In this document: positions 1 to 9,406 of the stretch, in pieces | Position numbering within the stretch: position 1 is the stretch's first letter | How the letters are laid out: every line of letters starts with the position of its first letter | Assembly (NCBI GenBank): GCA_045542375.1 | Contig: JAZQKW010000025.1 | Span: 1 to 27,735, forward strand | Direction: 5' to 3' | DNA: 27,735 nt | Origin: Eshraghiella sp045542375 | GTDB taxonomy: Bacteria > Bacillota > Clostridia > Lachnospirales > Lachnospiraceae | Notes under the pieces: model-generated | Seen by the model: only the letters and a program-made list of their open reading frames with translations | What the model was told of the DNA's origin: nothing | The model's database searches: none | Made by a program: the position numbers and the translations under genes

Positions 1-33
1 TAGTTTACACAAAATTAATTACAGTCTCACTAG

Positions 34-71
34 AAACGCTGTAGATTCGTTATTATGAACCTACAGCGTTT
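34..71. terminator. Bidirectional hairpin terminator
   Basis: A perfect 11-bp stem (34-44 with 61-71, arms AAACGCTGTAG / CTACAGCGTTT) encloses a 16-nt loop. On the plus strand it is followed at once by a run of seven T (69-75), so it should end a plus-strand transcript entering from before the window. On the minus strand it sits directly behind the stop codon of the surface-protein gene (TAA at 74-76, inside the T run) and is followed by a short, weaker U tract. Bases 1-33 show no feature I can name. Confidence 0.8.
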
Positions 72-73
72 TT

Positions 74-3000
74 TTACTCAGTTTTTCTATTTTTCTTTAA
101 TATAAAATAAACTGTTGCCCCTGCAATTACCAATATTAATACTACGCCAAGCACAATAAATATTGTCGGATTCGATTTATTATTATCTTCTATATCCGGT
201 TGCTCTTCTTCTGTATCTGTAATATTGAAATTAATATCGTCATGTGATTCCTTGTCTAACTGGATTTCATTTGCTTCATTAAAATCATTTGCTTCCGCTT
301 CTTCCAGTACAAAATACGTTGAGCAATGAGAAATTGTAAACTCAATAAATCCTTTTTCATCAACTGCCAATAAATTTTTTCCAACCTTTAGTACAACATC
401 TTGGGCTTCATCATAGTAATAAAGTTGCAGTTTCTCGCCTCCTGCATACTTATCTCCCACATGTATTTTTATTGTCGCATCCCCCGGGAGACTTCCATGA
501 TGCTTAAATTCAATATATAATGGTTCTTCCTTCTGAAGCTTCTTCTCTACCTTTTCATGTGTGTCAAGGATTTCAACAGTTAAATCCATGGTTTTATCCG
601 TATCTGTAATATGCTTAGGAGAAAAAGACCATGAGTACTTCAGCTTGTTATTCTTATCAACAACACCGTATGTAATGTTTTTCCCTTCGTTGATAATAGC
701 TTCAAATACTTCTTTTCCAATGACAACTGATTCTTCTCTCATTACCTCCACAATATTATCATCTGTTGATGTAAGATTATCTATTATCTCATCTGTCACT
801 GTGTTTACAACTGTTGGTTCTTCTTCATTAGGTTCCGAAGTTGTTTCTTCTTCTATTGTCTCGTTCTCTTCTTCCGGCTCTGTCTTACTTTCCGTTTCAG
901 GTTCCGTAACAGGCTCCGTAGGTGGTTCCTTCTCATCCTCAGGTGGGGCTCCGGTTTCAATGGTTATGGATACGTTATTTTTATTTCTCATTGAAACAAG
1001 ACCTTTATTCGGCTGACATGACATTTCAATCATACCATTTACTACCGTATATTCATTGATTATCTTATATCCAACTACACTGCAATTTTTATCATTAACA
1101 TATGTATACTCTTCTACAATACAAACTGTCTCACCATTTTTTGCAATGTCTCCTACATATGCCTTAATTTTAGTATTTTTATTTGTAAATACAGATTCAA
1201 ATACCATATATTTGGTCAATCCGTCTCTTATTACTGCATTAGGATTGTTAGATGCAAAATTGATTACTGCTATCGAATCATTTCCTTCCGTATTAGTCTC
1301 GCTTACATTATCCTTAGAAAATGTTGCTACAATATCAACATATTTAAATGTTGAATCTACAATATATATATTTACGGATATATTCTTTTCACAGATTAAT
1401 TTCCATACATCATTTCTTATTGTCGAGCCTAAAAAAGAGGCATACATATTCACAGACGAATTATTTGGCATCGCAGATATCATATTGCAATCCAAACGAT
1501 CATATTCAATACCTTCATCCTTAATATTCATCTTACCTGCATTGATGCCAATGTCTCCACCTGGTCTGTAGTTCGTATCAGAAGTAATAGGAATAAAATA
1601 ATATGTTTTATCTACCGGTAATTGACCCGATTTCACCATATTGGCTATATCAAGAAAATCCACACCGCGTTTAACAGATGTATTAGGATCTGTATACACA
1701 TTATAGCTTGAAGACCCATTGTATTCATATGTCACTCCGAATTTCGTTGCTTCACTCGAGAAGAATTTTCTGTGTAAATCAGCATACACATCCGTCGTGT
1801 TCCATTTGCTCTCTGCACCCTGCACACGAGAAAAATCGAACTTAATTACAACATCGCCATTTGTTTTTTTCAATGCATCTTCAAGATTTACATATGCCAA
1901 TATTCTGTTACCCACTTCATCCACATAGGTAAATTCAAACCTTTCCATTCCCGGTCTGGATGTTGCTTTTTGCAAGATTGTTTTCTTTATCACAATCTCT
2001 GAACAATTAGTGTTCCAACCTGCCGCTAAATCTCCAGCCGGTGCAGAATCCATATACTTATCGAAATAGGTTGTATCAAATTCTTTGTATACATCATGAA
2101 TTATCTGGTCATCTGTATCAACCACTTTCCCCGCCATATTGGTGTACAACCATTGAATATCTGAATAAAAACATTCCGGTGTTTTAGCCAAAAACTCTTC
2201 TTTAGTAAGATTATTTCCACTAAAATCCAAGGTACAATCACGCGTAAAATTCTCTTTTCTAAAATCAGGTATTTTGGAAAGATTATTCATTGGCAAGCTT
2301 AAATATGTTAATCCTGTGCAGTTGTTTAATCCTGTAATCTCCTTAAGGTTGCATTCACTAATATACAAACTGTTCAAGTTAACACATTCGCTGAAATCCG
2401 TACTCATATTATCCAAATTACATCTTGCTGCTGAAAAAATACTCGCCGTTTTCGGCTTGCCAACCAATACTACATTCGTAAGATATACCGTTGCCAAATT
2501 GACGTTAGTTCCTATTTTCACAGTCGGTTTCTTATCACCCGTTGACATAATTTCAATATACTGCAGGTCTGTATTTCCAGCCAAATCCATAACCGCACCT
2601 TCATCAAACCTGCCGGACAGCTTCAGCTCCATAAGGTGTGTGTGTCGTGATACTTTGTCAACTCCTTTTATGTTTACCGCACCGCTTATATCTATACCAT
2701 TCAATGCAGAAAACTTTTCAAAGGACTCCATCGAAACATCTATATATGCTGCATCATCCGGATAGTACAACCGAAAATAATTAAGTGTGTTATATATAGG
2801 CTTTTCGCTTGAGGTTCCTTGTCCGATAATACTGAAATTAAATCCGGGAGAAAAGCAGGCACTTAACATTGTCAGCGGCAGTTTTGCAATCTCCTCGTAC
2901 ATGGCTTCATCAACATACCCTGATTCAATACTCATTTTTTTCACATTGCTGTAGCCTGACAGTTTCCCAATCATCGTTTTAATCTCATCCGTGCTAAAAC

Positions 3001-3301
3001 TTCCATCGTCTTTTATGAAATTTACAAGTAAATCCTCATTACATAACTCCAGTCCCTTGAAATCAGCAATTGTCTCTTTAATCTGTATACTTGAAATCGC
3101 CAATGCTTCGCTTTCCGTAATTTGTCCATTGCCATCAAAGTCTCCGACTGCCACCATCGCATTGTAAAGCGATTTATCAGGAATATCCGCACTGGTAAGT
3201 GTTCTATCGGCAGCATCTGCTCTCATCGGCGTAAAGACTGTCACTACTAACATTCCAACCATAGAGATAGTAGCAACGATTCTTTTAATTGTATTTTTCA
3301 T
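74..3301 (-). CDS. Membrane-anchored leucine-rich-repeat surface protein (paralogue 1)
   Basis: Predicted secreted, membrane-tethered surface protein of about 1075 residues. An N-terminal signal peptide (basic MKNTIKR, hydrophobic core, likely cut after ADA) precedes an EF-hand-like loop (GDFDGNGQITESEA), then irregular leucine-rich repeats to about residue 380 (for example LTYLSLPMNNLSKIP). After a long unassigned middle region come an acidic Pro/Glu/Thr-rich stalk, a conserved domain ending FTISHCSTYFVLEEAE, and a C-terminal membrane helix followed by KKNRKTE. There is no LPxTG sorting motif. Start chosen at 3301: it aligns exactly with the start of the paralogue upstream and has GGA nine bases before it. 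An ATG at 3310 overlaps that gene's TGA as ATGA and is the alternative, giving 1078 residues. Either way it is translationally coupled, second gene of the operon. Adhesion or binding is inferred only from architecture. Confidence 0.85.
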   Translation of the reverse strand: MKNTIKRIVATISMVGMLVVTVFTPMRADAADRTLTSADIPDKSLYNAMVAVGDFDGNGQITESEALAISSIQIKETIADFKGLELCNEDLLVNFIKDDGSFSTDEIKTMIGKLSGYSNVKKMSIESGYVDEAMYEEIAKLPLTMLSACFSPGFNFSIIGQGTSSEKPIYNTLNYFRLYYPDDAAYIDVSMESFEKFSALNGIDISGAVNIKGVDKVSRHTHLMELKLSGRFDEGAVMDLAGNTDLQYIEIMSTGDKKPTVKIGTNVNLATVYLTNVVLVGKPKTASIFSAARCNLDNMSTDFSECVNLNSLYISECNLKEITGLNNCTGLTYLSLPMNNLSKIPDFRKENFTRDCTLDFSGNNLTKEEFLAKTPECFYSDIQWLYTNMAGKVVDTDDQIIHDVYKEFDTTYFDKYMDSAPAGDLAAGWNTNCSEIVIKKTILQKATSRPGMERFEFTYVDEVGNRILAYVNLEDALKKTNGDVVIKFDFSRVQGAESKWNTTDVYADLHRKFFSSEATKFGVTYEYNGSSSYNVYTDPNTSVKRGVDFLDIANMVKSGQLPVDKTYYFIPITSDTNYRPGGDIGINAGKMNIKDEGIEYDRLDCNMISAMPNNSSVNMYASFLGSTIRNDVWKLICEKNISVNIYIVDSTFKYVDIVATFSKDNVSETNTEGNDSIAVINFASNNPNAVIRDGLTKYMVFESVFTNKNTKIKAYVGDIAKNGETVCIVEEYTYVNDKNCSVVGYKIINEYTVVNGMIEMSCQPNKGLVSMRNKNNVSITIETGAPPEDEKEPPTEPVTEPETESKTEPEEENETIEEETTSEPNEEEPTVVNTVTDEIIDNLTSTDDNIVEVMREESVVIGKEVFEAIINEGKNITYGVVDKNNKLKYSWSFSPKHITDTDKTMDLTVEILDTHEKVEKKLQKEEPLYIEFKHHGSLPGDATIKIHVGDKYAGGEKLQLYYYDEAQDVVLKVGKNLLAVDEKGFIEFTISHCSTYFVLEEAEANDFNEANEIQLDKESHDDINFNITDTEEEQPDIEDNNKSNPTIFIVLGVVLILVIAGATVYFILKKNRKTE

Positions 3302-3306
3302 CAACT

Positions 3307-6300
3307 TCATTCCGTTCTGTTTCTTTTCTTATTTGACAAAAGTATCATTCCAAATACAAGCATAGAACACACTTCTATCATTAATAATGTTACAACTTTT
3401 ATTCTGTTATTTTTATCTCCTGCATCAACATCAGAATCTGAAGATTCTATCACATCAAAATTAACATCCTCATATGAATCTTTATCCAATTCAATTTTCT
3501 GCTCTTTATTCAACGTATCAGCTTGTTCTTCCTCCATTACAAAATACGTTGAGCAATGAGATATCGTAAATTCTATATATCCTCCCTCTAATACAGTAAC
3601 AGGTTTATTACCCACTTTTAAGATTTTGTCTTGAGCTTCATCATAATAGTAAATATGAACTTTTTTATTCACCTTATAGCTGTCTCCCACATACACTTTT
3701 ACCGTTGCAGGACCAGGCAATTCACCATGGTGTTTAAACTCGACATATACTGCATTTTTATTATTAAGTTTCTTATCAACCTTGTTATTTTCTTTTTTCA
3801 CTTCTATTTCAAGGTCAACCGGAATCTCTGTATTAGTGATGTATTTTGATGCAAATGACCATGAATATTTTAAGTTATTATCTTCATCGGTTACACCATA
3901 GGTAATATTCTTGTCGCTCTTAACCATTTCATCAAAAATCTTCTGATCAATAACTTGCGAGCCTGAGCTTATTACTTCTACAGTCTTATCATCTTTATTG
4001 TTCATATCACTAATTATTACATCAACCACTTTTTCAGGTTCAATAATTTTATCCTCTTCTATTTCTTCCGGATTTTCAGCGTTCTCTTCTTCATCTTCAT
4101 TACCGGTTTCATCCTTATCTTCACCCTCATTATCTTCTTTATCTTCGTTTTCGGTATTGTCATCAGAAGACTCTGTAAATATCTCATCTTCACCATACTG
4201 ATTACCTGCGTATACTGAAAGCTCGGTAATATTATAATTGTAATCATGATAGTCATTCACAGCCGACTCACCACAATATAATGTATTAAAGTCAGAAATT
4301 TCCAAGTCTCCTATTCCTGTTCCTGCATACATCATCTCCGATTCATCGGTTACTTCTTTTATTGTTCCATCTTCTTCTATAACTATACCCTTTGCATCGC
4401 TAAGTCTAATTGTTCCAACAAGTTCATCATTGTAGTATAAACTCATTGCGTATTTTCCGTCTATGCAAAACATCGCTACATCAATTCGTCCACCCTCCAC
4501 AAGTGATAATGCTTCAGGAACATACTGAATCTGAGCTGTGTCATATCCCTGAAATGCACACAAGTAAAGTCCCACTCCGTTGGTGGTTAAGGCAATTTCC
4601 AGTCCCTCTCCTATATCTCTCGACCTATCCGACAGTATAAAAAATGTTCCATTTTCCTCTTCACCGTCATATTCAAAATCACAGCTGACTGTTAATCCAC
4701 CTTTCCAACCTCTTAAGTCAATATTATCAACTTCTTTATTCTTAAGCGATTTTATTTTTTCACCTTTTGAGTAACTTTTAATATCTCCTGTTGGCAATGA
4801 CAGTTCTTTAATTTCTTCAACATTGTTTTTATTAATCAATTTTAACATTCCACTGCCACGAGTGAATTCTATCATTCCCGAGTCAACTACACATTCCTTT
4901 ATTACTTTATATCCGTTTGCTTTGCTCTTATCAGTACTAATATATGTGTAGTCCTCAACAATACACACTGTTTCACCATTTTGGGCTATATCTCCCACAT
5001 AAACGCTGGCATTAACATCGCCGTTAATGATATCCCCTGTGTAGAAGTTTTGTTTTATATTTCCTTCTTCCGTAACATAGCCGCCAATAAAACAAATTTC
5101 ATCTTCTCTACATTCTCTCATTTGTTCATAATCAAATGTTATCTTTCCTTTAATATATAAGCCATTTGAATCTGTCATATATAAATTAAGATTTAATTTC
5201 TTAGATATCATCAAGCTCCACATTTCCATGCTTATCTCTGATGCGATATCTGCGTGTACAGTCGCACCGTTCGGAAGTGATTCAACTATCTCGTACGACA
5301 ATGAAGGGATGTAGTCATTTATCCCTGAAGTGCTTTCCATTCCTGAATATTTACCTTTTTCTGATGTAACAGGCCAGTTTGGATCAGATTCTGTCAGAAT
5401 GTAATAGTAAGTTTCATCATCTGAAAAATTCATTCTGTGTAAATCCATTATTCCTATACCGTATTTATAGCGCTCATCTACCCCGGTATAAATATTAAAT
5501 ACATTTTCAGACTTGTTATAATATGTTACACCATCAACACATGTTCCGAATCCCAAATACCTATCATGAAGGTTACTATATACCTTATCTGTGTTCCATG
5601 TGTCTTTCATTTCGGCATTACTGCCATATCCAAAGTCAACTATGCAATCTCCGCTTAACGTATTATAGGCCTCTTTTAAATCAACTACTGCTGTTGCTAT
5701 ATTTCCTAATTCATCAACATATGTAAATTCCAACGAAGCGCCTTCTTCTCTTTCAGCTGCCCATTCTAATATTGATCTTTCAATTGTAAATTTACTGCAA
5801 CATGTATTAAAAATCATCTGTACTGGCATGAATTCCTCGAAAGGTGCTAAACAGGTAACAAAAAAGTCTGTATTAAATTCCGTATATACATCATAATAGG
5901 TGTTATCCGGCAATTCTATCGTCTTACTTAATGCCTGTAATAGCCAATGCTCATCTGATGTAAAACACTCTGGTATGTTTTTCAATATATCTTCTCTTGT
6001 AAAAGCATTACCTCCTAAATTTAAATTACAGTTCTCGTTAAAATTGCTACTAATTTTAGGAACGACTGACAGGTTATTAGAAGACAAATTCAAGTTATTT
6101 AATTTTTCACATTTATCCAATCCTGTAACAGAACTTATGTTACTATTAGTAATCTGTAAAGTTTCAATATTTTCATACGCACTAAAATCCTTAGACATAT
6201 CTGACAAATCACAATAGTTAAGGCTCAGATGCGAACTACTAACCGGTTCTTCACTAAACACTACACTATGTAACTGGATTGTTGGAATCTCATTGTTACC

Positions 6301-7092
6301 TATCTTGACAATCGGCTTATTCTCATAGGTGTTCTCACATATAAAAAGATAATCCAGATTCGCATTATTTGAAACATCTATTATTGCATCTTCAGGAAAT
6401 TTTCCTATAATATATAGTGAGCGCAACCCACTCAGTTCTTTTATTTTATCTATATCTGTAATATTCAAAGTACCCTGAATTTGAACGAGGCCCAATTTGC
6501 TAAAACATTTTAAATAATCCATAGAAAATGTATTTTCTGTAGTATGCGGATATGCTATTCTTACATCATTAACTGTCTCATATAATTGATTGTCTAATAG
6601 TTCCGCCTTGCTTATAACACTGAAATCAAAGCCTTCCTCGCAGTTTAAATCAACATATTCCAGTGACATTTTAGTAATATCTTCATATACTTCTTCACTT
6701 ATATATTCGTTAACATTCAAAGCATATATATTATCATAGTCAACTAACTTTTCAGTTAATATTTTAAGTTCCTCGCTATCTACCTCTTCGCTATAATCTT
6801 CCAAAATATTAACCTGTACACGCTCTATCAGCTCAAGCCCCTTTAATTCATCGGTCAGAACCGGGATTGACAAATAGCCAATTATTTCTGCCTCACTTAA
6901 CGTAAGCTCACCATTCCAATCTGCATCTCCCGCTTCAAGCATTGCATTATACAATGCCTCATCCGGAATATCCTCATTCGTAAGAACCCTGTCCGCTACA
7001 GATTCTGCATTAGCATTGGTTACAGGTATTCCTGCAATGCACGTCCCTAATGCAAGCGTAATAGCAAGCATCCTCTTTATTTGTTTTTTCAT
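3307..7092 (-). CDS. Membrane-anchored leucine-rich-repeat surface protein with lectin-like domain (paralogue 2)
   Basis: About 1261 residues, first gene of the surface-protein operon. Order: signal peptide (MKKQIKRMLAITLALG, cut near ANA), EF-hand-like loop (GDADWNGELTLSEAE), leucine-rich repeats to about residue 370 (LNNLNLSSNNLSVVP), a long middle region shared with the downstream paralogue, then a segment the paralogue lacks (roughly residues 790-980) that reads like a LamG/concanavalin-type beta-sandwich, a very acidic Asp/Glu/Asn stalk, the shared FTISHCSTYFVMEEE domain, and a membrane helix ending NKKRNRTE. Start taken as ATG at 7092, with AAAGGA about 11 bases upstream; a GTG at 7101 is in frame but lies almost on the ribosome binding site. 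Its TGA overlaps the possible ATG at 3310 of the next gene. The lectin-like assignment is by sequence feel (INLRGW/FEYDGEEENGTFFI-type strands) and is less certain than the rest. Confidence 0.85.
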   Translation of the reverse strand: MKKQIKRMLAITLALGTCIAGIPVTNANAESVADRVLTNEDIPDEALYNAMLEAGDADWNGELTLSEAEIIGYLSIPVLTDELKGLELIERVQVNILEDYSEEVDSEELKILTEKLVDYDNIYALNVNEYISEEVYEDITKMSLEYVDLNCEEGFDFSVISKAELLDNQLYETVNDVRIAYPHTTENTFSMDYLKCFSKLGLVQIQGTLNITDIDKIKELSGLRSLYIIGKFPEDAIIDVSNNANLDYLFICENTYENKPIVKIGNNEIPTIQLHSVVFSEEPVSSSHLSLNYCDLSDMSKDFSAYENIETLQITNSNISSVTGLDKCEKLNNLNLSSNNLSVVPKISSNFNENCNLNLGGNAFTREDILKNIPECFTSDEHWLLQALSKTIELPDNTYYDVYTEFNTDFFVTCLAPFEEFMPVQMIFNTCCSKFTIERSILEWAAEREEGASLEFTYVDELGNIATAVVDLKEAYNTLSGDCIVDFGYGSNAEMKDTWNTDKVYSNLHDRYLGFGTCVDGVTYYNKSENVFNIYTGVDERYKYGIGIMDLHRMNFSDDETYYYILTESDPNWPVTSEKGKYSGMESTSGINDYIPSLSYEIVESLPNGATVHADIASEISMEMWSLMISKKLNLNLYMTDSNGLYIKGKITFDYEQMRECREDEICFIGGYVTEEGNIKQNFYTGDIINGDVNASVYVGDIAQNGETVCIVEDYTYISTDKSKANGYKVIKECVVDSGMIEFTRGSGMLKLINKNNVEEIKELSLPTGDIKSYSKGEKIKSLKNKEVDNIDLRGWKGGLTVSCDFEYDGEEENGTFFILSDRSRDIGEGLEIALTTNGVGLYLCAFQGYDTAQIQYVPEALSLVEGGRIDVAMFCIDGKYAMSLYYNDELVGTIRLSDAKGIVIEEDGTIKEVTDESEMMYAGTGIGDLEISDFNTLYCGESAVNDYHDYNYNITELSVYAGNQYGEDEIFTESSDDNTENEDKEDNEGEDKDETGNEDEEENAENPEEIEEDKIIEPEKVVDVIISDMNNKDDKTVEVISSGSQVIDQKIFDEMVKSDKNITYGVTDEDNNLKYSWSFASKYITNTEIPVDLEIEVKKENNKVDKKLNNKNAVYVEFKHHGELPGPATVKVYVGDSYKVNKKVHIYYYDEAQDKILKVGNKPVTVLEGGYIEFTISHCSTYFVMEEEQADTLNKEQKIELDKDSYEDVNFDVIESSDSDVDAGDKNNRIKVVTLLMIEVCSMLVFGMILLSNKKRNRTE

Positions 7093-7140
7093 AGTAATCA
7101 CGTTCCTTTCTTTTACACTAATGGCAAAAATTCTACAAAT

Positions 7141-7169
7141 ATTTTACCAAAAAATTTGTTGCAATACAA
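7141..7169 (-). promoter_or_regulatory. Sigma-A-like promoter of the surface-protein operon
   Basis: Reading the minus strand, TTGTAT (7169-7164) is followed after exactly 17 bases by TAAAAT (7146-7141), about 48 bases before the ATG at 7092. The -10 matches consensus at five of six positions and the -35 only at the TTG, so it may need an activator or be modest in strength. A 9-bp palindrome covers the -35 and part of the spacer. Confidence 0.55.
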
Positions 7170-7175
7170 CAAATT
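7153..7175. promoter_or_regulatory. Palindrome over the surface-operon promoter, candidate operator
   Basis: Perfect 9-bp inverted repeat AATTTGTTG-N5-CAACAAATT (7153-7161 and 7167-7175). It overlaps the -35 element and spacer of the predicted promoter, the usual place for a repressor site. The sequence is AT-rich, so a chance palindrome is possible; no regulator gene adjoins it. Confidence 0.4.
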
Positions 7176-7185
7176 ACACAAAAAA

Positions 7186-7223
7186 ACATATAGAAAAGAG
7201 TTAATTCATTCTTTTCTATATGT
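7186..7223. terminator. Bidirectional hairpin terminator downstream of the PBP gene
   Basis: A 14-bp perfect stem (7186-7199 ACATATAGAAAAGA with 7210-7223) has a 10-nt loop. On the minus strand it is followed by a run of seven T (complement of 7179-7185), suited to ending the long cell-wall/ATP-synthase array after the PBP stop codon at 7242. It lies just upstream of the surface-operon promoter and so insulates the two units. Confidence 0.85.
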
Positions 7224-7241
7224 TTATTTTATAAAATCATA

Positions 7242-9395
7242 TTAATATCCCAACGGATAATCCTTATCACCCATTCCGTCTACGTTAACATCATGGTCTC
7301 CCATTCCATCTACCGTAACATCATTAGGTGTATCTCCATTTCCGTAATTAGTATTGGCACCTCCCGGTGCTGTAGAACTTTCCGTAGTCTCATCCTCATC
7401 ATAGTACGGGTAGTCCTTATCGTCCGGTATTCTCTCCTCGTAATCCGGAAATTCTTTTAATGCCAGACCCTTATGTATCTCATACATAAATTTCTTCCAT
7501 ATATCAAGTGGATATGAACCACCGGAAAGACCTTCAACGGATTTAGGCATATCACAACCCACCCACACAACTGTTGTATAATACTTAGAATATCCTGCAA
7601 GCCATCCATCCTTACTGTCATTGGTTGTTCCTGACTTGGCTGCCACTATGGCATTATCCAATTTTGCGTGCTGCAAAATACCTTCATTAACGCCCCATTC
7701 CATCATCTTCGTAACCATCATACTTTCAAGAGTGTTATACACCACATATCCCTCTCCGGGGTTATCAACGATATTCTCTCCCTTAGAATTGGTAATTCTT
7801 GAAACACATGTAGGCTCTCTGTATACACCATCATTTTCCAACGCTGCATATCCAGATGCCAGTTCTACCGGAGTAACACCATATGTAAATCCACCCACGC
7901 TGGTTGCCTGATTATTATTGTCCACCGCAATCTTCTCATAATTCATTCTGTGAAGATATTTCATAGCCTCATTAGGTGTGAGCTGCTCCATAAGCTTCCA
8001 TGCAACCACATTGGAAGAATATCCAAGTGCCTCTGTAAGAGATATAAGTCCCCTGTATGTGTCCCCTACATTCTTAGGTCCACCAAGCATATAGGAATCG
8101 TCAACGATTTCTGCAGGATGGTGCCCCGACATAAGATATGGCGCATATACCAAAAGTGGTTTAATCGAACTTCCCGGCTGTCTGAATCCCTGATAAGCTC
8201 TGTTAAAAGTATACCCTTCGTATTCCTGAGTTCTTCCACCAACAATTGCTGTAACAAGACCTGTATCATTATCTATGCACACTGCAGCACCCTGAAGGTC
8301 GTATATGCCTTCCTCATTAACCTCAGTGAAATCCTGAAGCTTATCATCCAGAATTTCCTGAAGCAAGCCCTGTTTCTCCATGTCAATTGCCGTATATATT
8401 CTATATCCACCCGTAAACAACGATGTCTGATACTCTGAATAATATGTATTGTACAGTTCCTTATATGCAGCTTCGTCTTCCGCATCAGTAAATTCGTTCC
8501 TGAATACGAATCCGTTTTCCTTCATAAGTGCTCTGGTAGCACATTTAAATACATAAGTCTCAACATAGTTATAGCGTTCATCTATATCTGTTGTCAGAAC
8601 TATCTCTTCTTCTATGGCCTGATAGTACTCAAGACTTGAAATTATGCCTGCTGAAAATGCCTGTTTAAGAACTGAATTACGTCTCTCTATTGCCACATCA
8701 AAATGTGCATAAGGGTCGTACCCTGATGGATTCTTAGGTATCCCTGCAAGGAATGCCAGTTGCGATATGCTAAGATTCCCTACACTGGTAGCAAAATAAC
8801 CCTGCGCAGCTGCCTCAATTCCGTAAAAACCATTGGCATAATATATATTATTGATATAAAACTCCAGAATCTGATCCTTAGAAAACTTCTTCTCGATTTC
8901 TTTCGCAACAAACATTTCTGTTATCTTACGATTCCACGTAACCTTCTGGGTAAGAAACATATTCTTGGCCAGCTGCTGTGTAATAGTACTTGCTCCCTGG
9001 GTAATCGCATCATGCTTCATATTGGCAATTGCTGCTCTTACAATCGCAGAAAAATCAATACCCTTGTGAGAATAGAAATCCTGATCCTCTATCTGCACAA
9101 ACATCTTTTTAAGAACATCCGGAATCTCGCTTGAATCCAGATAATACAAATCCTTAATTCCACTTAGTGTAGAAATTATCTCTCCGTTCTTATCATAGAT
9201 AACACTGGTCTCCGTCTGTCTGAAGGTATCCGCAGTAACGTTTTTCATAATCTCTTTGGCATTGGCGCGCAATTTAAGAATTCTGCCTCCAATAATGCCG
9301 ACAAAAATCAATCCGATACCAAGGAGAAAAATCACACTAAAGAGAATGATTTTTCTGAGTGTTTTATTTTTCTTCTTACCTTCTTTTTTTGCCAT
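7242..9395 (-). CDS. Class A penicillin-binding protein (transglycosylase/transpeptidase)
   Basis: Bifunctional peptidoglycan synthase of 717 residues that polymerises lipid II and cross-links stem peptides outside the membrane. A basic cytoplasmic tail and membrane helix (about 13-36) lead into a GT51 domain with the catalytic EDQDFYSHKG motif (E103), QGASTITQQLAKN (133-145) and RKITEMFVAKEIE. The transpeptidase domain has SSIK (nucleophile S409, K412), SSN (460-462) and KSGTT (587-591), so both activities look intact. The extracellular tail is acidic and ends in two 10-residue VDGMGD repeats. Start chosen at 9395: AAGGCGG lies about ten bases upstream and overlaps the previous gene's stop, whereas the ATG at 9428 would fall inside that gene. 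Last gene of the array, followed by a strong terminator. Confidence 0.95.
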   Translation of the reverse strand: MAKKEGKKKNKTLRKIILFSVIFLLGIGLIFVGIIGGRILKLRANAKEIMKNVTADTFRQTETSVIYDKNGEIISTLSGIKDLYYLDSSEIPDVLKKMFVQIEDQDFYSHKGIDFSAIVRAAIANMKHDAITQGASTITQQLAKNMFLTQKVTWNRKITEMFVAKEIEKKFSKDQILEFYINNIYYANGFYGIEAAAQGYFATSVGNLSISQLAFLAGIPKNPSGYDPYAHFDVAIERRNSVLKQAFSAGIISSLEYYQAIEEEIVLTTDIDERYNYVETYVFKCATRALMKENGFVFRNEFTDAEDEAAYKELYNTYYSEYQTSLFTGGYRIYTAIDMEKQGLLQEILDDKLQDFTEVNEEGIYDLQGAAVCIDNDTGLVTAIVGGRTQEYEGYTFNRAYQGFRQPGSSIKPLLVYAPYLMSGHHPAEIVDDSYMLGGPKNVGDTYRGLISLTEALGYSSNVVAWKLMEQLTPNEAMKYLHRMNYEKIAVDNNNQATSVGGFTYGVTPVELASGYAALENDGVYREPTCVSRITNSKGENIVDNPGEGYVVYNTLESMMVTKMMEWGVNEGILQHAKLDNAIVAAKSGTTNDSKDGWLAGYSKYYTTVVWVGCDMPKSVEGLSGGSYPLDIWKKFMYEIHKGLALKEFPDYEERIPDDKDYPYYDEDETTESSTAPGGANTNYGNGDTPNDVTVDGMGDHDVNVDGMGDKDYPLGY
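7270..7325. repeat. Tandem 30-bp repeat coding the PBP tail
   Basis: Two imperfect copies with a 30-bp period start at 7270 and 7300 (shared core CCCATTCC.TCTAC). They encode the VDGMGD-based 10-residue repeats at the C terminus of the penicillin-binding protein. The in-frame period allows copy-number change without breaking the gene. Confidence 0.7.
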
Positions 9396-9406
9396 AGTAA
9401 TCCGCC

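Noticed and set aside
74..180. Sortase (LPxTG) anchor at the C terminus of the surface protein
   Set aside because: A membrane helix and basic tail are present but no LPxTG or near variant precedes them.
561..1016. Plus-strand open frame of 151 codons, Ser-rich
   Set aside because: It is the complement of the acidic, low-complexity stalk of the surface protein on the other strand; no ribosome binding site and no sensible protein composition.
3100..3180. Dockerin call for the EF-hand-like loop near the N terminus of the surface proteins
   Set aside because: Only one calcium-loop-like segment is present and it sits at the N terminus; dockerins have two and usually lie at the C terminus.
3998..4201. 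Plus-strand Ser-rich open frame
   Set aside because: Same cause: antisense of the Asp/Glu/Asn-rich stalk of the second surface protein.
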